A stretch of 33,622 nt of DNA from SAR116 cluster bacterium MED-G04. GTDB lineage: Bacteria > Pseudomonadota > Alphaproteobacteria > Puniceispirillales > UBA1172. Below the pieces are notes generated by a model, which saw only the letters and a program-made list of their open reading frames with translations, searched no databases and had not been told where the DNA came from. Of the stretch, positions 7,944-16,702 are shown in pieces. The stretch's first letter is position 1. Each line of letters opens with the position of its first letter. The stretch covers positions 1 to 33,622 of the forward strand of contig NTKX01000015.1 of the NCBI GenBank assembly GCA_002457135.1, read 5' to 3'. Position numbers and translations under genes: made by a program.

Positions 7944-9491
7944 ATGGAATTTAATATTAGCAGACGTTCAATGATGCAGGGTACTGCTGCTGCGGGTATG
8001 CTCGCCGCATCCGGTGCATCTGCAATGACCACACCCAAGCGGGGCGGGACTCTTCGCCTTGGTCTTAAGGGTGCAAACACTTCGGACACCTGGGACGGCC
8101 GTACCCACTCTGACCAGTACATGATCAACATGGGTCATGGTTGTGTTTTTGAATGCCTTACCCAGGTTGAATCAAACGGTGACCTGACGGGCGAGCTGGC
8201 CGAAAGCTGGTCCGCATCTCCTGATGCCAAGGTCTGGACTTTCCAGCTGCGCAAGGGTGTCAAATTCCACAACGGTAAATCATTCGGCGCTGACGATGTT
8301 CTCGCCTCGCTGCAAATCCACGTTGAGGAAGGCGCCAAGTCAGCCGCCAAGCCGATCATCGCCGACATCGAGGAAATGAAGAAGCTCGGCAGCCACGAAG
8401 TTCAGCTGACGCTGAAGTCTTCCAACGCTGACTTTGCCTTCCTGATGTCCGATTACCACATCCTGATGTACCCTGAGGGCATGATCGATGAAGCCATTGC
8501 CAAGGGCATTGGTACCGGTCCTTACCGTGTTGTCAGCTTTGACCCGGGCGTTCGCTGCGTGGTCAAGCGTGTCGATGATCACCACCTTGCCGATAACAGC
8601 GGTTATTTCGATGAAATCGAAGCCATCGCCATCAATGACGGTTCCGCCCGTACCAACGCCCTCCTGACGGGGCAGGTTGATGCGATCAACGCTCTCGAAA
8701 AGAAGACCATCCCGCTGCTGAAGGCCAACCCTAGCATCACCATCATCGAAGTGACTGGTAACCTCCAGTACACCTTCCCGATGCTGGTTGCTGTTGAGCC
8801 ATTCAACGACATTAATGTTCGTAAGGCGCTCAAGTACGGTTGTAACCGTCAGGAAATGGTCGACAAGATCCTGCAGGGTCACGGTGCTGTCGGTAACGAT
8901 TCACCGGTCGGTCCGGCCAACCAGTACTTCGCTGCTGACCTGCCACAGATCGAATATGATCCGGACAAGTCCAAGTTCTTCCTCAAGAAGGCTGGCATGA
9001 CGTCCCTCAACATTGATCTGTCAACAGCCGAAGCTGCGTTCTCCGGTGCCATTGATGCGTCACTGCTCTACCAGAACTCAGCCAAGGAAGCCGGGATCAA
9101 CATCAACGTTGTTCAGGAAGCCTCGGATGGTTACTGGTCAAACGTATGGCTGAAAAAGCCATGGTGTGCGTGCTACTGGTCAGGTCGTGCGACCGAAGAC
9201 TGGATGTTCAAGACCGCCTACGAACGCGGTGTGCCATGGAACGATACCGGTTGGGACGATGCCCGTTTCCAGGATCTCCTGATCCAGGGCCGTGGTGAAC
9301 TGAACAGCGATAACCGTCGCGAAATCTATCATGAAATGCAGCAGATCATTTCCGAAGAGGGCGCAACGATCCTGCCAATGTTCGCCAACTACATTGATGC
9401 CCATAACGATAAGGTTGCCCATGGTAATGTCATCGGTAACCTCTGGATGCTTGATAACTCCCGCGCTTGCAAGCGTTGGTGGGCTGTCTAA
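7944..9491 (+). CDS. Periplasmic solute-binding protein of the peptide/nickel-type ABC importer (SBP_bac_5)
   Basis: This 515-residue protein matches the DppA/OppA-type family 5 solute-binding proteins, with the LAESWSASPD...WTFQLRKGVKFHNGK block near 75-110. Its N-terminus has a twin-arginine motif (SRRSMM at 6-11) followed by an Ala/Gly-rich hydrophobic stretch, so Tat export to the periplasm is likely. A GGAGG ribosome-binding site precedes the ATG. Synonymous codons favour GGT, CGT, AAC and TAC more than in the adjacent permease genes, consistent with high expression. It is the last gene of the importer and is followed by a strong terminator. Confidence 0.93.
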   Translation: MEFNISRRSMMQGTAAAGMLAASGASAMTTPKRGGTLRLGLKGANTSDTWDGRTHSDQYMINMGHGCVFECLTQVESNGDLTGELAESWSASPDAKVWTFQLRKGVKFHNGKSFGADDVLASLQIHVEEGAKSAAKPIIADIEEMKKLGSHEVQLTLKSSNADFAFLMSDYHILMYPEGMIDEAIAKGIGTGPYRVVSFDPGVRCVVKRVDDHHLADNSGYFDEIEAIAINDGSARTNALLTGQVDAINALEKKTIPLLKANPSITIIEVTGNLQYTFPMLVAVEPFNDINVRKALKYGCNRQEMVDKILQGHGAVGNDSPVGPANQYFAADLPQIEYDPDKSKFFLKKAGMTSLNIDLSTAEAAFSGAIDASLLYQNSAKEAGININVVQEASDGYWSNVWLKKPWCACYWSGRATEDWMFKTAYERGVPWNDTGWDDARFQDLLIQGRGELNSDNRREIYHEMQQIISEEGATILPMFANYIDAHNDKVAHGNVIGNLWMLDNSRACKRWWAV

Positions 9492-9516
9492 ATCCAAAGG
9501 CATTACACTGAATAAG

Positions 9517-9547
9517 AAAGCGCGGGTATTTTGCCCGCGCTTTTTTT
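9517..9547 (+). terminator. Rho-independent terminator after the ABC importer operon
   Basis: A 10-bp GC-rich stem (AAAGCGCGGG at 9517-9526 with CCCGCGCTTT at 9534-9543), a 7-nt loop and a T-run through 9547 follow the binding-protein stop by 25 nt. The minus-strand metallopeptidase gene converges from the other side, so it may work in both directions. Confidence 0.92.
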
Positions 9548-9594
9548 ATTCTTGGAACGCTGCCCCTCATATTCTGATCCAGTAATACTCAGGC

Positions 9595-11157
9595 TTACTG
9601 CTTGATGAAGGGCTTGCCCATGGGGGTGAGGCGAATGCCCTCCCTCAACCGGGTGAACCCGGCGGTATCATGATTGCAGGGGTTCAGGCCGGGGCTGCCG
9701 ACCGTGATCACCTGGCTTGCCACCGGGTCAAAATCAGCACGGAAATGCACGGTGCTCTTGACCGCGATGATGCGCTGATGGCGCGGCTCAACGCCGATAT
9801 GCGTCAGCACAGCCTGATCAAGGCACTGGCAGCGCTTGCTGGAAACCGCCACACGCACCGATGCGTTATCACTGATAATGGATAGCAATGCCGAGGGGCC
9901 GGTATCGGCGGTGCTGCCGCGATACATCTCACCACTGAAATCAAAACGGCCATCGCTTAATGCGTCGACTTTCACGCGGCACTCAAACGGGGCCGGGTGG
10001 GGGCCTGATTTGCCGCCAAGCCGGGCATCAAACACCGCGCCGACACCGCGTTGATGCGCCTCTTCCGCTGTTTCGGGATCATTGAGCATGGCCAGCACGG
10101 CATTTTTGGCCCCGCCCTCCACCATGGCGATCAGCAGGCCGGTTGTATCCGAGGTTGCCCCGGCCCCTGGATTATCCTCAATATCAGCGAGGATCACGGG
10201 GCCATCATTTGATGCGGTGAGGGCCATGGCCGTTGCCACCGCCTCATCAGGGGACAGGATCGAGCTGGAAAATTCGGGTTCGGCCTCCAGCAACAGCTGC
10301 ATCAGGTGATCCGCCAGTGTATCGGCGGCGTGCTGATCCTCAGCCCAGGCCACGATGGCCGGGCCTGTTTCAGCGGTATCCGATGCCGGAAAGCCCGTTG
10401 CAAGCTCCGCCCAATAATGGGGAGGGTTGGAGATGGAGGCTATTTCCCCGTAAAGGCGTGACAATGGCTCAACGCCGGTGAACTGTTCGTGCAGCGGGAT
10501 CAGGAAAGGCGTCTTGCGCAGGGCAGCCGCAGGGCGTTCCCCTGCAATCAGGGCTTTCATGATGGGCCAGACCCGCGCCCCGGTTATATCCATATCGAGG
10601 TGAGGGTAGCTCCTGAAAACGGTGATGGCATTCGCCAGCTCTACCATAGCCAGGCTGATATTGGCGTGATTATCCAGGCTGATGGCAATCGGCAGATCAG
10701 GGCCAACCTCATTACGGATAAGCTGGAGCAACGCCCCCTCACCATCATCATGGCTTTCGGTCACCATGGCACCATGCAGGTCAAGGTAAACCCCGTCTAT
10801 GCCCCCTGCATCCCTGATCCCAGCCCTGATCCCGGTGAGAATCCCGGAGAGGATCATTGCGGTGATGCGATGCCATGCATCATCCGTCACTAGGGAGGAG
10901 GGTTCGGCCGAACACCATAGAACGGGGATGAGTTCAGCCTCATCCCGGGCAGCGTCTGCAAAACCCCAGAGCGGCAGGGTTGACCCCTTCAGCCCTTCAA
11001 GCACAGCATCACCATAGAGAATACCGGGCCACGAATCCGCTATTTCAAAATCACTGAAAGCGGCATTGGTGGCACCGAAACGGTTTGTTTCGTGCTGAAA
11101 CCCGGCAATGACTATTCGGGGTTTGGTCTTAATCGGGGGAGGCGGCATTTCAGGCAT
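9595..11157 (-). CDS. M81-family metallopeptidase (MlrC-like)
   Basis: The 520-residue protein resembles MlrC, the metalloprotease that completes microcystin breakdown in sphingomonads; most homologues act on unknown peptides or small molecules. Candidate metal ligands are His22 (GFQHETNRF), Asp126/His128 (DLHGAM) and Asp162/His164 (LDNHAN), and the C-terminal MlrC domain shows EDNPGAGATSDTT. There is no signal peptide, so it is probably cytosolic. The start at 11157 lies 13 nt after the stress-protein gene; a second in-frame ATG three codons later is possible. Linkage to a sulfur-exporter cluster is suggestive but not proof of a shared role. Confidence 0.88.
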   Translation of the reverse strand: MPEMPPPPIKTKPRIVIAGFQHETNRFGATNAAFSDFEIADSWPGILYGDAVLEGLKGSTLPLWGFADAARDEAELIPVLWCSAEPSSLVTDDAWHRITAMILSGILTGIRAGIRDAGGIDGVYLDLHGAMVTESHDDGEGALLQLIRNEVGPDLPIAISLDNHANISLAMVELANAITVFRSYPHLDMDITGARVWPIMKALIAGERPAAALRKTPFLIPLHEQFTGVEPLSRLYGEIASISNPPHYWAELATGFPASDTAETGPAIVAWAEDQHAADTLADHLMQLLLEAEPEFSSSILSPDEAVATAMALTASNDGPVILADIEDNPGAGATSDTTGLLIAMVEGGAKNAVLAMLNDPETAEEAHQRGVGAVFDARLGGKSGPHPAPFECRVKVDALSDGRFDFSGEMYRGSTADTGPSALLSIISDNASVRVAVSSKRCQCLDQAVLTHIGVEPRHQRIIAVKSTVHFRADFDPVASQVITVGSPGLNPCNHDTAGFTRLREGIRLTPMGKPFIKQ

Positions 11158-11170
11158 CCCGTCCAGATGA

Positions 11171-11668
11171 TCAGGTCAGCCGGTCGATATCTTCATCCGA
11201 CAGGTTGCCCGGCACAATCGTGATCGGCACCGGGCATTCAGCCGCACCCTTGGTGGTGAGGTAGCTGATCAGGGGGCCGGTGCTGTCGCCCTTGGTGTTG
11301 GCACCCAGGATGAGGATGGATATCTGCTCATCCTCATTGATCAGGTTGATCACCTCAACCCTCGGGTCGCCCTCGCGCAGGTAGACCATGGGGTTCTTCC
11401 CTGTCAGGTCATGGACCCATTCGCTGTTGACCCGCAGCATGTTTTCAGCCTGTTCACGGGCTTCCTCACGCATCAGCTCACCAACGCCGGCGAAATGCTG
11501 AAACTCGGCCGGGCGAATACAGTACATGAGCGCGATTCGTCCATTTAGGCGCTTGGCCCGGCGGCAGGCAAAATAAAGCGCCTGATGCAGCTCCTCGCTG
11601 TCATCAACAACCACCAGAAAGACCCTGCCGTCTTCCTGCCCTGCCTGGGATTTGCGTCGATCTACCAT
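11171..11668 (-). CDS. Universal stress protein (UspA family)
   Basis: This 165-residue cytosolic protein has the UspA alpha/beta fold pattern: an N-terminal FLVVVDDSEE strand-loop, then a C-terminal ILGANTKGD segment. The usual ATP-binding G-2x-G-9x-G(S/T) motif is degraded here (the late GS is replaced within KGAAECPVP), so ATP binding is uncertain. It sits between the TIGR02186 gene and the MlrC-like gene, all in one direction with gaps of 27 and 13 nt, which points to one operon. Confidence 0.85.
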   Translation of the reverse strand: MVDRRKSQAGQEDGRVFLVVVDDSEELHQALYFACRRAKRLNGRIALMYCIRPAEFQHFAGVGELMREEAREQAENMLRVNSEWVHDLTGKNPMVYLREGDPRVEVINLINEDEQISILILGANTKGDSTGPLISYLTTKGAAECPVPITIVPGNLSDEDIDRLT

Positions 11669-11695
11669 GAATTCCCCCCGGAATTGATCAGCCTG

Positions 11696-12445
11696 CTAGC
11701 GGCGGAATGCAACAGCGGCCAGCCAGCCAGCACCAACAGCGAAAACAATTGCGAATATACCATAAAAGGGCGCGTAGCTATGGGCTACATTATAAATCCC
11801 TGAACTCAAGCCTGATTTGACAACATCGATCATTGAAATTTCTTCGTTGATCATCATACCATCACGGAAATGCAGGATGCGGACTTCATACTGGCCAGGG
11901 TGAATATTGGCGGGCAGGACAACGTTGGTCCTGAACAGCGCGTTTTCGAGCATGCGCACATCACCGACATCCTTGCCCCACAGACCGTTTGCTTCCATGT
12001 TGCGATGCAGTGCCTCACGCCATTCCTTGTCATCACCTTCGTCAATCCGTGATCCGCTTTGCAGCTTGAAGGGAATGTAGTTATAGCCGAGGCGCGTTTT
12101 CTGGCGTTCAAGGGGCAGGGCAATATCATCAATCGGGTGGGTTGAAAGGATGTGATAGAAACTGGGAATACCGACCAGTGTTGCCGATTCGGTGTTGATC
12201 CATATTCCGGCCACCTTATCCTTGCGGCGAACGGCAACGGATTTCGGTGGCCCTGAAACAACAATGGCAATGCCGTCATCATCCTGCAGCTTGAGCGCAC
12301 CGAAGAGCAGCAGCTCAGCACCGTTGAAATCAGTGCTGATCTGAACCTCTTTCTGGTCAAGATCAGCCACCAGCGCGGCCTGTGCCGTTGCCCCGGGCAA
12401 GACAATCGTCAGCATCAGCATGGTGGTCATCAGCCAGCGCATCAT
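11696..12445 (-). CDS. TIGR02186 family membrane-anchored periplasmic protein (Alph_Pro_TM)
   Basis: The 249-residue protein has a signal peptide (about 1-23, ending AQA), a soluble stretch of about 200 residues and a single C-terminal membrane segment (about 228-246) ending in RR. It therefore probably faces the periplasm and is anchored at its C-terminus. The family is largely limited to alphaproteobacteria and its function is unknown. Its start overlaps the stop of the TauE/SafE exporter gene by 4 nt (ATGA), a sign of translational coupling, so it may be a partner subunit of that exporter. Confidence 0.88.
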   Translation of the reverse strand: MMRWLMTTMLMLTIVLPGATAQAALVADLDQKEVQISTDFNGAELLLFGALKLQDDDGIAIVVSGPPKSVAVRRKDKVAGIWINTESATLVGIPSFYHILSTHPIDDIALPLERQKTRLGYNYIPFKLQSGSRIDEGDDKEWREALHRNMEANGLWGKDVGDVRMLENALFRTNVVLPANIHPGQYEVRILHFRDGMMINEEISMIDVVKSGLSSGIYNVAHSYAPFYGIFAIVFAVGAGWLAAVAFRR

Positions 12446-13356
12446 CGCAAAATCTCCAGCGAGAACAGGTCATCCGGGGTCAGGACAACATCCAGCACCA
12501 GCTTGAAACAGACCATCAGGACGATCAGGGCGAGAAGGCCGCGCAACTGTTCGCCCTTGAGCATGGCACCAATGCGCGTGCCGAACTGGGCGCCGATCAC
12601 CGCACCGAAGAGCAGCAATCCGGCAAGGACGATATCCACCGTCTGGGTCTGAACCGATTGCAGGAAAGTCACGTTGGCGGTAACAAAAATAATCTGGAAC
12701 AGGGAGGTTCCCACCACCACCGCGGTAGGCATGCCGAGCAGATAGATCATCGCCGGAACCATGATAAACCCGCCGCCAACACCCATGATGGCCGACAGGA
12801 CGCCAACCAGCGCACCCACCAGAAACGGCAGCAGCGCGGAGATATAAAGCTTTGATTTACGGAACCGCATCTTGAACGGCAGGCCATGAAGCCAGTTGTG
12901 CTGATGCAGCTTGCCGCGCCGTGCGCCGGGGAGGCGGGCGCGCAGGATCGACCGGATGCTCTCAAACAGCATCAGCGACCCGATGATCCCGAGGAAGACA
13001 ATAAAGCTGAGCTTGATGACAACATCAATCTGGCCAAGTTCACGCAGGAGCGCAAACAGTGCCACCCCGATGGTGGACCCGAAAAGACCGCCAGCGAGCA
13101 GCACCAGCCCCATCTTGATATCGACGTTGCCACGCCGAAAATGGGCGAGAACCCCGGATACGGATGATGCCACGATCTGATTGGCCTCAGTCCCCACGGC
13201 CACCGGTGCAGGCACCCCAAGAAAAATCAGCAGCGGTGTCATCAGAAAACCACCGCCGACACCAAAAATGCCGGAAAGAAGACCAACCATGCCGCCAAGC
13301 CCGATGATGGTAAACACATTCATCGAAATTTCGGCAATCGGAAGATAGATATACAT
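12442..13356 (-). CDS. Sulfite/organosulfonate exporter, TauE/SafE family
   Basis: The 304-residue protein has about eight membrane segments and the duplicated signature of the family: GLLSGIFGVGGGFLMTPLL near 22-40 and GVLSAIMGVGGGFIMVPAM near 188-206. TauE/SafE proteins export sulfite, sulfoacetate and related anions or take part in sulfur trafficking. A second possible start (Met12, at 13323) exists; neither start has a strong ribosome-binding site. Downstream TIGR02186 overlaps by 4 nt, and an ArsR regulator gene lies just upstream on the same strand. The substrate is unproven. Confidence 0.92.
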   Translation of the reverse strand: MYIYLPIAEISMNVFTIIGLGGMVGLLSGIFGVGGGFLMTPLLIFLGVPAPVAVGTEANQIVASSVSGVLAHFRRGNVDIKMGLVLLAGGLFGSTIGVALFALLRELGQIDVVIKLSFIVFLGIIGSLMLFESIRSILRARLPGARRGKLHQHNWLHGLPFKMRFRKSKLYISALLPFLVGALVGVLSAIMGVGGGFIMVPAMIYLLGMPTAVVVGTSLFQIIFVTANVTFLQSVQTQTVDIVLAGLLLFGAVIGAQFGTRIGAMLKGEQLRGLLALIVLMVCFKLVLDVVLTPDDLFSLEILR

Positions 13357-13454
13357 GGATTTTATGTCACTTATTCAACTACCCATCACCTACCAGAAAA
13401 GTGCTGGACGGGCGAGTGAATAATCCGGAGAAAACCTCATTGCCTGAAGAAAAT

Positions 13455-13886
13455 CTATTTACCAGAATCGGGTTTGTTGATGAGGGCAGGGTCATCGGTG
13501 TAGAGGCTGGACAACAATTCCATGACCTGCTGAACGCATTCATCCTCAAGCGAATAGAAAATCATCTGGGAATCGCGCCTTGTCTTGACGATACGGGCAT
13601 CACGCAAACGGCCAAGATGCTGCGACAGGGCAGACTGGCTGAGCGTTTTCAGCGTGCTTTCAAGTTCGGAAACGGATCGTTCCTCACCATTCATCAGATT
13701 TGACAGGATTTCCAGGCGTTGATGATTGCTCATCGCCTTGAGAATAGTGGTGGCCCTGCTGGAGGAGTTGAGCGTGTCGGCTTTCCGCCTGCCCTGACCA
13801 CGTTTGTAGGTGCTGGGAGACTTTGCTTTTTTAGCAGAATTCCCCGGATTGGAAGAGACTAACCCTTTGCCAAGTCGAGACCACAT
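13455..13886 (-). CDS. ArsR-family winged-helix transcriptional regulator
   Basis: The 143-residue protein has the ArsR/SmtB winged helix (about 45-125), with recognition-helix region SQSALSQHLGRLRDA and wing RRDSQMIFYSL. A Lys/Ser-rich N-terminal tail of about 45 residues precedes it; an AAAAGG sequence 7 nt upstream supports the start at 13886. It resembles the BigR/SqrR/NolR group, which often sits beside sulfur-transport genes. However, the two positions that carry the sulfide-sensing cysteines in BigR/SqrR appear to be Ser62 and Thr130; the only Cys is Cys117. It probably controls the TauE-TIGR02186 operon. Confidence 0.9.
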   Translation of the reverse strand: MWSRLGKGLVSSNPGNSAKKAKSPSTYKRGQGRRKADTLNSSSRATTILKAMSNHQRLEILSNLMNGEERSVSELESTLKTLSQSALSQHLGRLRDARIVKTRRDSQMIFYSLEDECVQQVMELLSSLYTDDPALINKPDSGK

Positions 13887-13986
13887 GGCACTACCTTTTC
13901 TATTGTTTGGAGTATCTTATGCAAAAAGGGTTAAATTTCCCTTAAAAGTTGTAATTTTTTCGCATTTTGTTTTTTCCCAACACCGC

Positions 13987-13992
13987 TAGAAT
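13987..13992 (+). promoter_or_regulatory. Candidate -10 box immediately before the DUF1285 start
   Basis: TAGAAT ends 6 nt before the ATG at 13999, and no Shine-Dalgarno sequence lies between. If this is the -10 box, transcription would start at or next to the ATG, giving a leaderless mRNA. No convincing -35 box is seen, so this is only a candidate. Confidence 0.3.
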
Positions 13993-13998
13993 AGTCTT

Positions 13999-14556
13999 AT
14001 GGCCAAACCGTTGCGCAAATCCTTCTCCACCGAGGAACTTGAACAGATTTATCATCGCCTTGAGGACCAGGGCATGGCGGTGCAGGATTTCGGGATTCGT
14101 ATAGATCGTGACGGCAACTGGTTCCATCAGGGCGGGTTGATGCAGCGAACGGCGCTGGTGCGTATGCTGGCCGGATTGATGCTGCGGCTGGCTGATGGCA
14201 GCTACTGGCTGGTCAACCCGGGTGAGCGTGGCCGGATTGAGGTTGAGGATGCCCCCTTTATTGCCACCACGGCGTTGATCAACGGCGATGGTGCGGATCA
14301 GACAATCGATTTTGTCACCAATACCGAAGAACAGGTCCCGCTGGATGCAGAACACCCCCTGAGGGTTGAGGAAGGGGCCAATGCCGATGAACCGCGCCCC
14401 TATATCCGCCTGAGGGGCAGGCTGGATGCCCGGATCGGGCGGCAGGCGTTCTATGACATGGTTGAACACGCCGAAGAAAGGGATGGTGTCTTCGGGGTAA
14501 TGAGTTATGGGCAATTTTTCCCGCTTGCCGGTGATGCCGACAATGAGGGGGCGTGA
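13999..14556 (+). CDS. DUF1285 domain-containing protein
   Basis: The 185-residue soluble protein matches the DUF1285 family, whose function is not known. Recognisable parts are the N-terminal DFGIRIDRDGNWFHQG stretch and a C-terminal RLRGRLDARIGRQAFYDMVE region. It is the first gene of a conserved alphaproteobacterial run (DUF1285, CoA pyrophosphatase, DUF6111, CCA transferase). The stop overlaps the next ATG by one base, so translation is likely coupled. The role may be linked to nucleotide or RNA housekeeping, but that rests only on neighbours. Confidence 0.85.
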   Translation: MAKPLRKSFSTEELEQIYHRLEDQGMAVQDFGIRIDRDGNWFHQGGLMQRTALVRMLAGLMLRLADGSYWLVNPGERGRIEVEDAPFIATTALINGDGADQTIDFVTNTEEQVPLDAEHPLRVEEGANADEPRPYIRLRGRLDARIGRQAFYDMVEHAEERDGVFGVMSYGQFFPLAGDADNEGA

Positions 14557-15134
14557 TGACCAGCTGGCAACAACTGGTTGAAGTGGCAAAACCCGAACCT
14601 GATCCCGCCCCGGCCGGATCACGGCCCTCGGCCGTGCTGGTTGGCCTGATCGATCACGAACAGGACGGGCCATCGGTGATCCTGACCCGGCGGGCTGATC
14701 ATCTTCGCCATCATGCCGGTCAGATCAGTTTCCCCGGCGGCCGTATCGAAGCCGCTGAAACCCCGGCAGAGGCCGCCATGCGTGAAGCCTTTGAGGAAAT
14801 CACCCTGGCCCGTGAATGCGTTGAGGTTATCGGCTATCTGCCCGGGGTGGTGACAACGGCGGGGTTCCATATTGCCCCTGTCCTCGGCCGGGTGACGGGT
14901 GATCTGTGCCTCACCCCCGACCCTGGTGAGGTTGACCGGATCCTGATCGAACCCGTGCTGCCCCTGCTCAACCCCGCCAATCATCTGTCGGTGATGCGGG
15001 ACTATCAGGGCAAAGCCTATCAGTCATGGACAATCCGTCATGACCATGAATACATCTGGGGGGCAACAGCCCGGCTGATTGTGCAATGGGCGAGGCTGCT
15101 ATACCCTCAACCGAGAAAGGAGCGTGAAGCATGA
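14556..15134 (+). CDS. NUDIX hydrolase, CoA pyrophosphatase-like
   Basis: The 192-residue protein carries a Nudix box (GRIEAAETPAEAAMREAFEE) near 63-82, preceded by the RADHLRHHAGQISFPGG signature typical of CoA pyrophosphatases (NudL/CoaA-type). The Gly usual after EE-Ile is Thr here (EEITL). Expected activity is Mg2+-dependent cleavage of CoA and related dinucleotide-like pyrophosphates in the cytosol. I chose the ATG at 14556 over an in-frame GTG at 14553 because it makes the stop-start overlap TGATG with DUF1285. Confidence 0.9.
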   Translation: MTSWQQLVEVAKPEPDPAPAGSRPSAVLVGLIDHEQDGPSVILTRRADHLRHHAGQISFPGGRIEAAETPAEAAMREAFEEITLARECVEVIGYLPGVVTTAGFHIAPVLGRVTGDLCLTPDPGEVDRILIEPVLPLLNPANHLSVMRDYQGKAYQSWTIRHDHEYIWGATARLIVQWARLLYPQPRKEREA

Positions 15135-15406
15135 CCCGATACGCCATAATGCTTCTGGCTGTGCTGGTGGGGGCCGCGATCGGTATTCTGCTGGCCCGCC
15201 GCAGCAGGAAATCTGAGACAACGCTGGTGGAGGATAAACCCGCCATCAGCCTGATACCATGGGCAGCTGGCATCGCGGTGCTGGTGATCGGGCTGTTTCT
15301 GCTGGCTGATCATGAGCGGTCGCCGAAAGATGCCGATTACAAACCCGCCACAATCGAAGGCGGTGAAATCAAGCCAGGCAAGTTCAACCAGCCGGAAAGC
15401 CAATGA
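15131..15406 (+). CDS. DUF6111-like small membrane protein
   Basis: The 91-residue protein has two membrane segments (about 4-22 and 40-58), a charged connecting loop and a hydrophilic C-terminal tail. Overlaps of 4 nt (ATGA) with the NUDIX gene before it and with the CCA transferase gene after it indicate tight co-translation. Its position matches the DUF6111 gene found between these two in other alphaproteobacteria; the family assignment rests on size, topology and position. Function unknown. Confidence 0.75.
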   Translation: MTRYAIMLLAVLVGAAIGILLARRSRKSETTLVEDKPAISLIPWAAGIAVLVIGLFLLADHERSPKDADYKPATIEGGEIKPGKFNQPESQ

Positions 15407-16677
15407 GCGTAAACGCTGATTTGAATGGCTCAATCGCTGTTGGGTTGCTGTCAGCCCCCCTGCCATCCCGGATTATTTCAGCCATCACCGATGCTGGCGG
15501 TGAGGCGCGGTTTGTCGGCGGGATGGTGCGTGATGCTGTGCTGCTTCATGATAAAAGCGATCATCCGGGCGATATCGATATGGCGACAACGCTGCACCCT
15601 GATGATGTGGTGCGGGTGCTGAAAGGGGCGGGATTGCGCGTTATCCCGACAGGCATAGCCCATGGCACGGTGACGGTGGTTGCGCCTCAAAATCCCCCTC
15701 ACCCCTCCCCTCAAACTCCGGGGCCTGTTGTTGAACTGACGACCCTGAGGGAGGATATCACCACCGATGGCCGGCATGCCGAGGTGCGTTTCGGTACAGA
15801 CTGGACCGAAGACGCAAGACGGCGCGATTTCACCATCAACAGCATGTCGCTTGACCACCACGGCAAGTTGCATGACCCGTTTGGCGGGCTGGCTGACCTC
15901 AAGGCCGGGATTGTCCGTTTTGTCGGGGATGCGGAGACGCGAATACGTGAAGACTATCTGCGGATCATGCGGTTTTTCCGGTTTTATTCCCGCTTTGGCA
16001 AGACCGCCCCTGATGCGGAGGCGATGCAGGCGATCACGCTTTTGGCCGAGCATCTTGACCGGATTTCAGGCGAAAGAATGGGCCATGAGATGCGCGGCAT
16101 CATGGCCGCTGGTCACCTCCCCGGCCTCAAGGCAATGATGCGGGCCGGGGTTGATCGCCTGATCGCCCCGGGCGGTTTCAAACTGGATGGAATGCAGGCA
16201 CTGCTGGCGCTGAAAGGGTTTGATGCCCCCATGCTCCGGCTGGGGTTCATTATCGCTGGTGCGGACAGGCAGGCAACAGCAACCCGGCTGCGCCTGTCCC
16301 GGCGGGAGGCACGGCAACTTGCGCTGGCTGATGATGCCGTTGATGCCGGAAGCCTGGAAGGGGGGGACTGGCAACAACAGGCCTGGCCACTTCTGCGATC
16401 GGGTGAGCAGGCCCCCGAAGACCTCGCCAGCCGATACGCCATGAGCGCGATCAGGCAGTCCGGCACGGTTGATCAGGCTGCCTACAGGCGGCTCAATGAA
16501 TGGCATCTGCCCGTCATGCCCCTTGGCGGTGATGATATCAGGGAACGCGGTGTGCCAGCGGGGGAGGGGATTGGCGTTATCCTGCGCCGTATTGAGGCTG
16601 AATGGGCCGCCTCCGGCTTTCAGCTCAGCCGTGATGATCTGCTGAAAAAACTGGACGATATCCTGGCAACAGAGTAG
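15403..16677 (+). CDS. cca: CCA tRNA nucleotidyltransferase
   Basis: The 424-residue protein adds or repairs the 3' CCA end of tRNAs. Class II nucleotidyltransferase signatures are visible: RFVGGMVRD at 37-45, the metal-binding [10 protein letters not shown] at 57-66, RRDFTINSM near 140 and [13 protein letters not shown] near 185. There is no obvious HD domain. A short Pro-rich insert (HPSPQTPG) at about 103-110 sits before the TTLREDI strand and is probably a surface loop. Translation is coupled to the preceding small membrane-protein gene by a 4-nt overlap. Confidence 0.94.
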   Translation: MSVNADLNGSIAVGLLSAPLPSRIISAITDAGGEARFVGGMVRDAVLLHDKSDHPGDIDMATTLHPDDVVRVLKGAGLRVIPTGIAHGTVTVVAPQNPPHPSPQTPGPVVELTTLREDITTDGRHAEVRFGTDWTEDARRRDFTINSMSLDHHGKLHDPFGGLADLKAGIVRFVGDAETRIREDYLRIMRFFRFYSRFGKTAPDAEAMQAITLLAEHLDRISGERMGHEMRGIMAAGHLPGLKAMMRAGVDRLIAPGGFKLDGMQALLALKGFDAPMLRLGFIIAGADRQATATRLRLSRREARQLALADDAVDAGSLEGGDWQQQAWPLLRSGEQAPEDLASRYAMSAIRQSGTVDQAAYRRLNEWHLPVMPLGGDDIRERGVPAGEGIGVILRRIEAEWAASGFQLSRDDLLKKLDDILATE

Positions 16678-16702
16678 GACATCCATCGAAAGGACCCCCA
16701 CC

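Noticed and set aside
13942-14673. A 243-codon antisense frame opposite DUF1285 and NUDIX
   Set aside because: The plus-strand genes match known families and are tightly overlapped in a conserved order.
15700-15735. Short Pro-rich segment in cca taken as a frameshift or insertion element
   Set aside because: The reading frame continues cleanly into conserved motifs; a surface loop is simpler.
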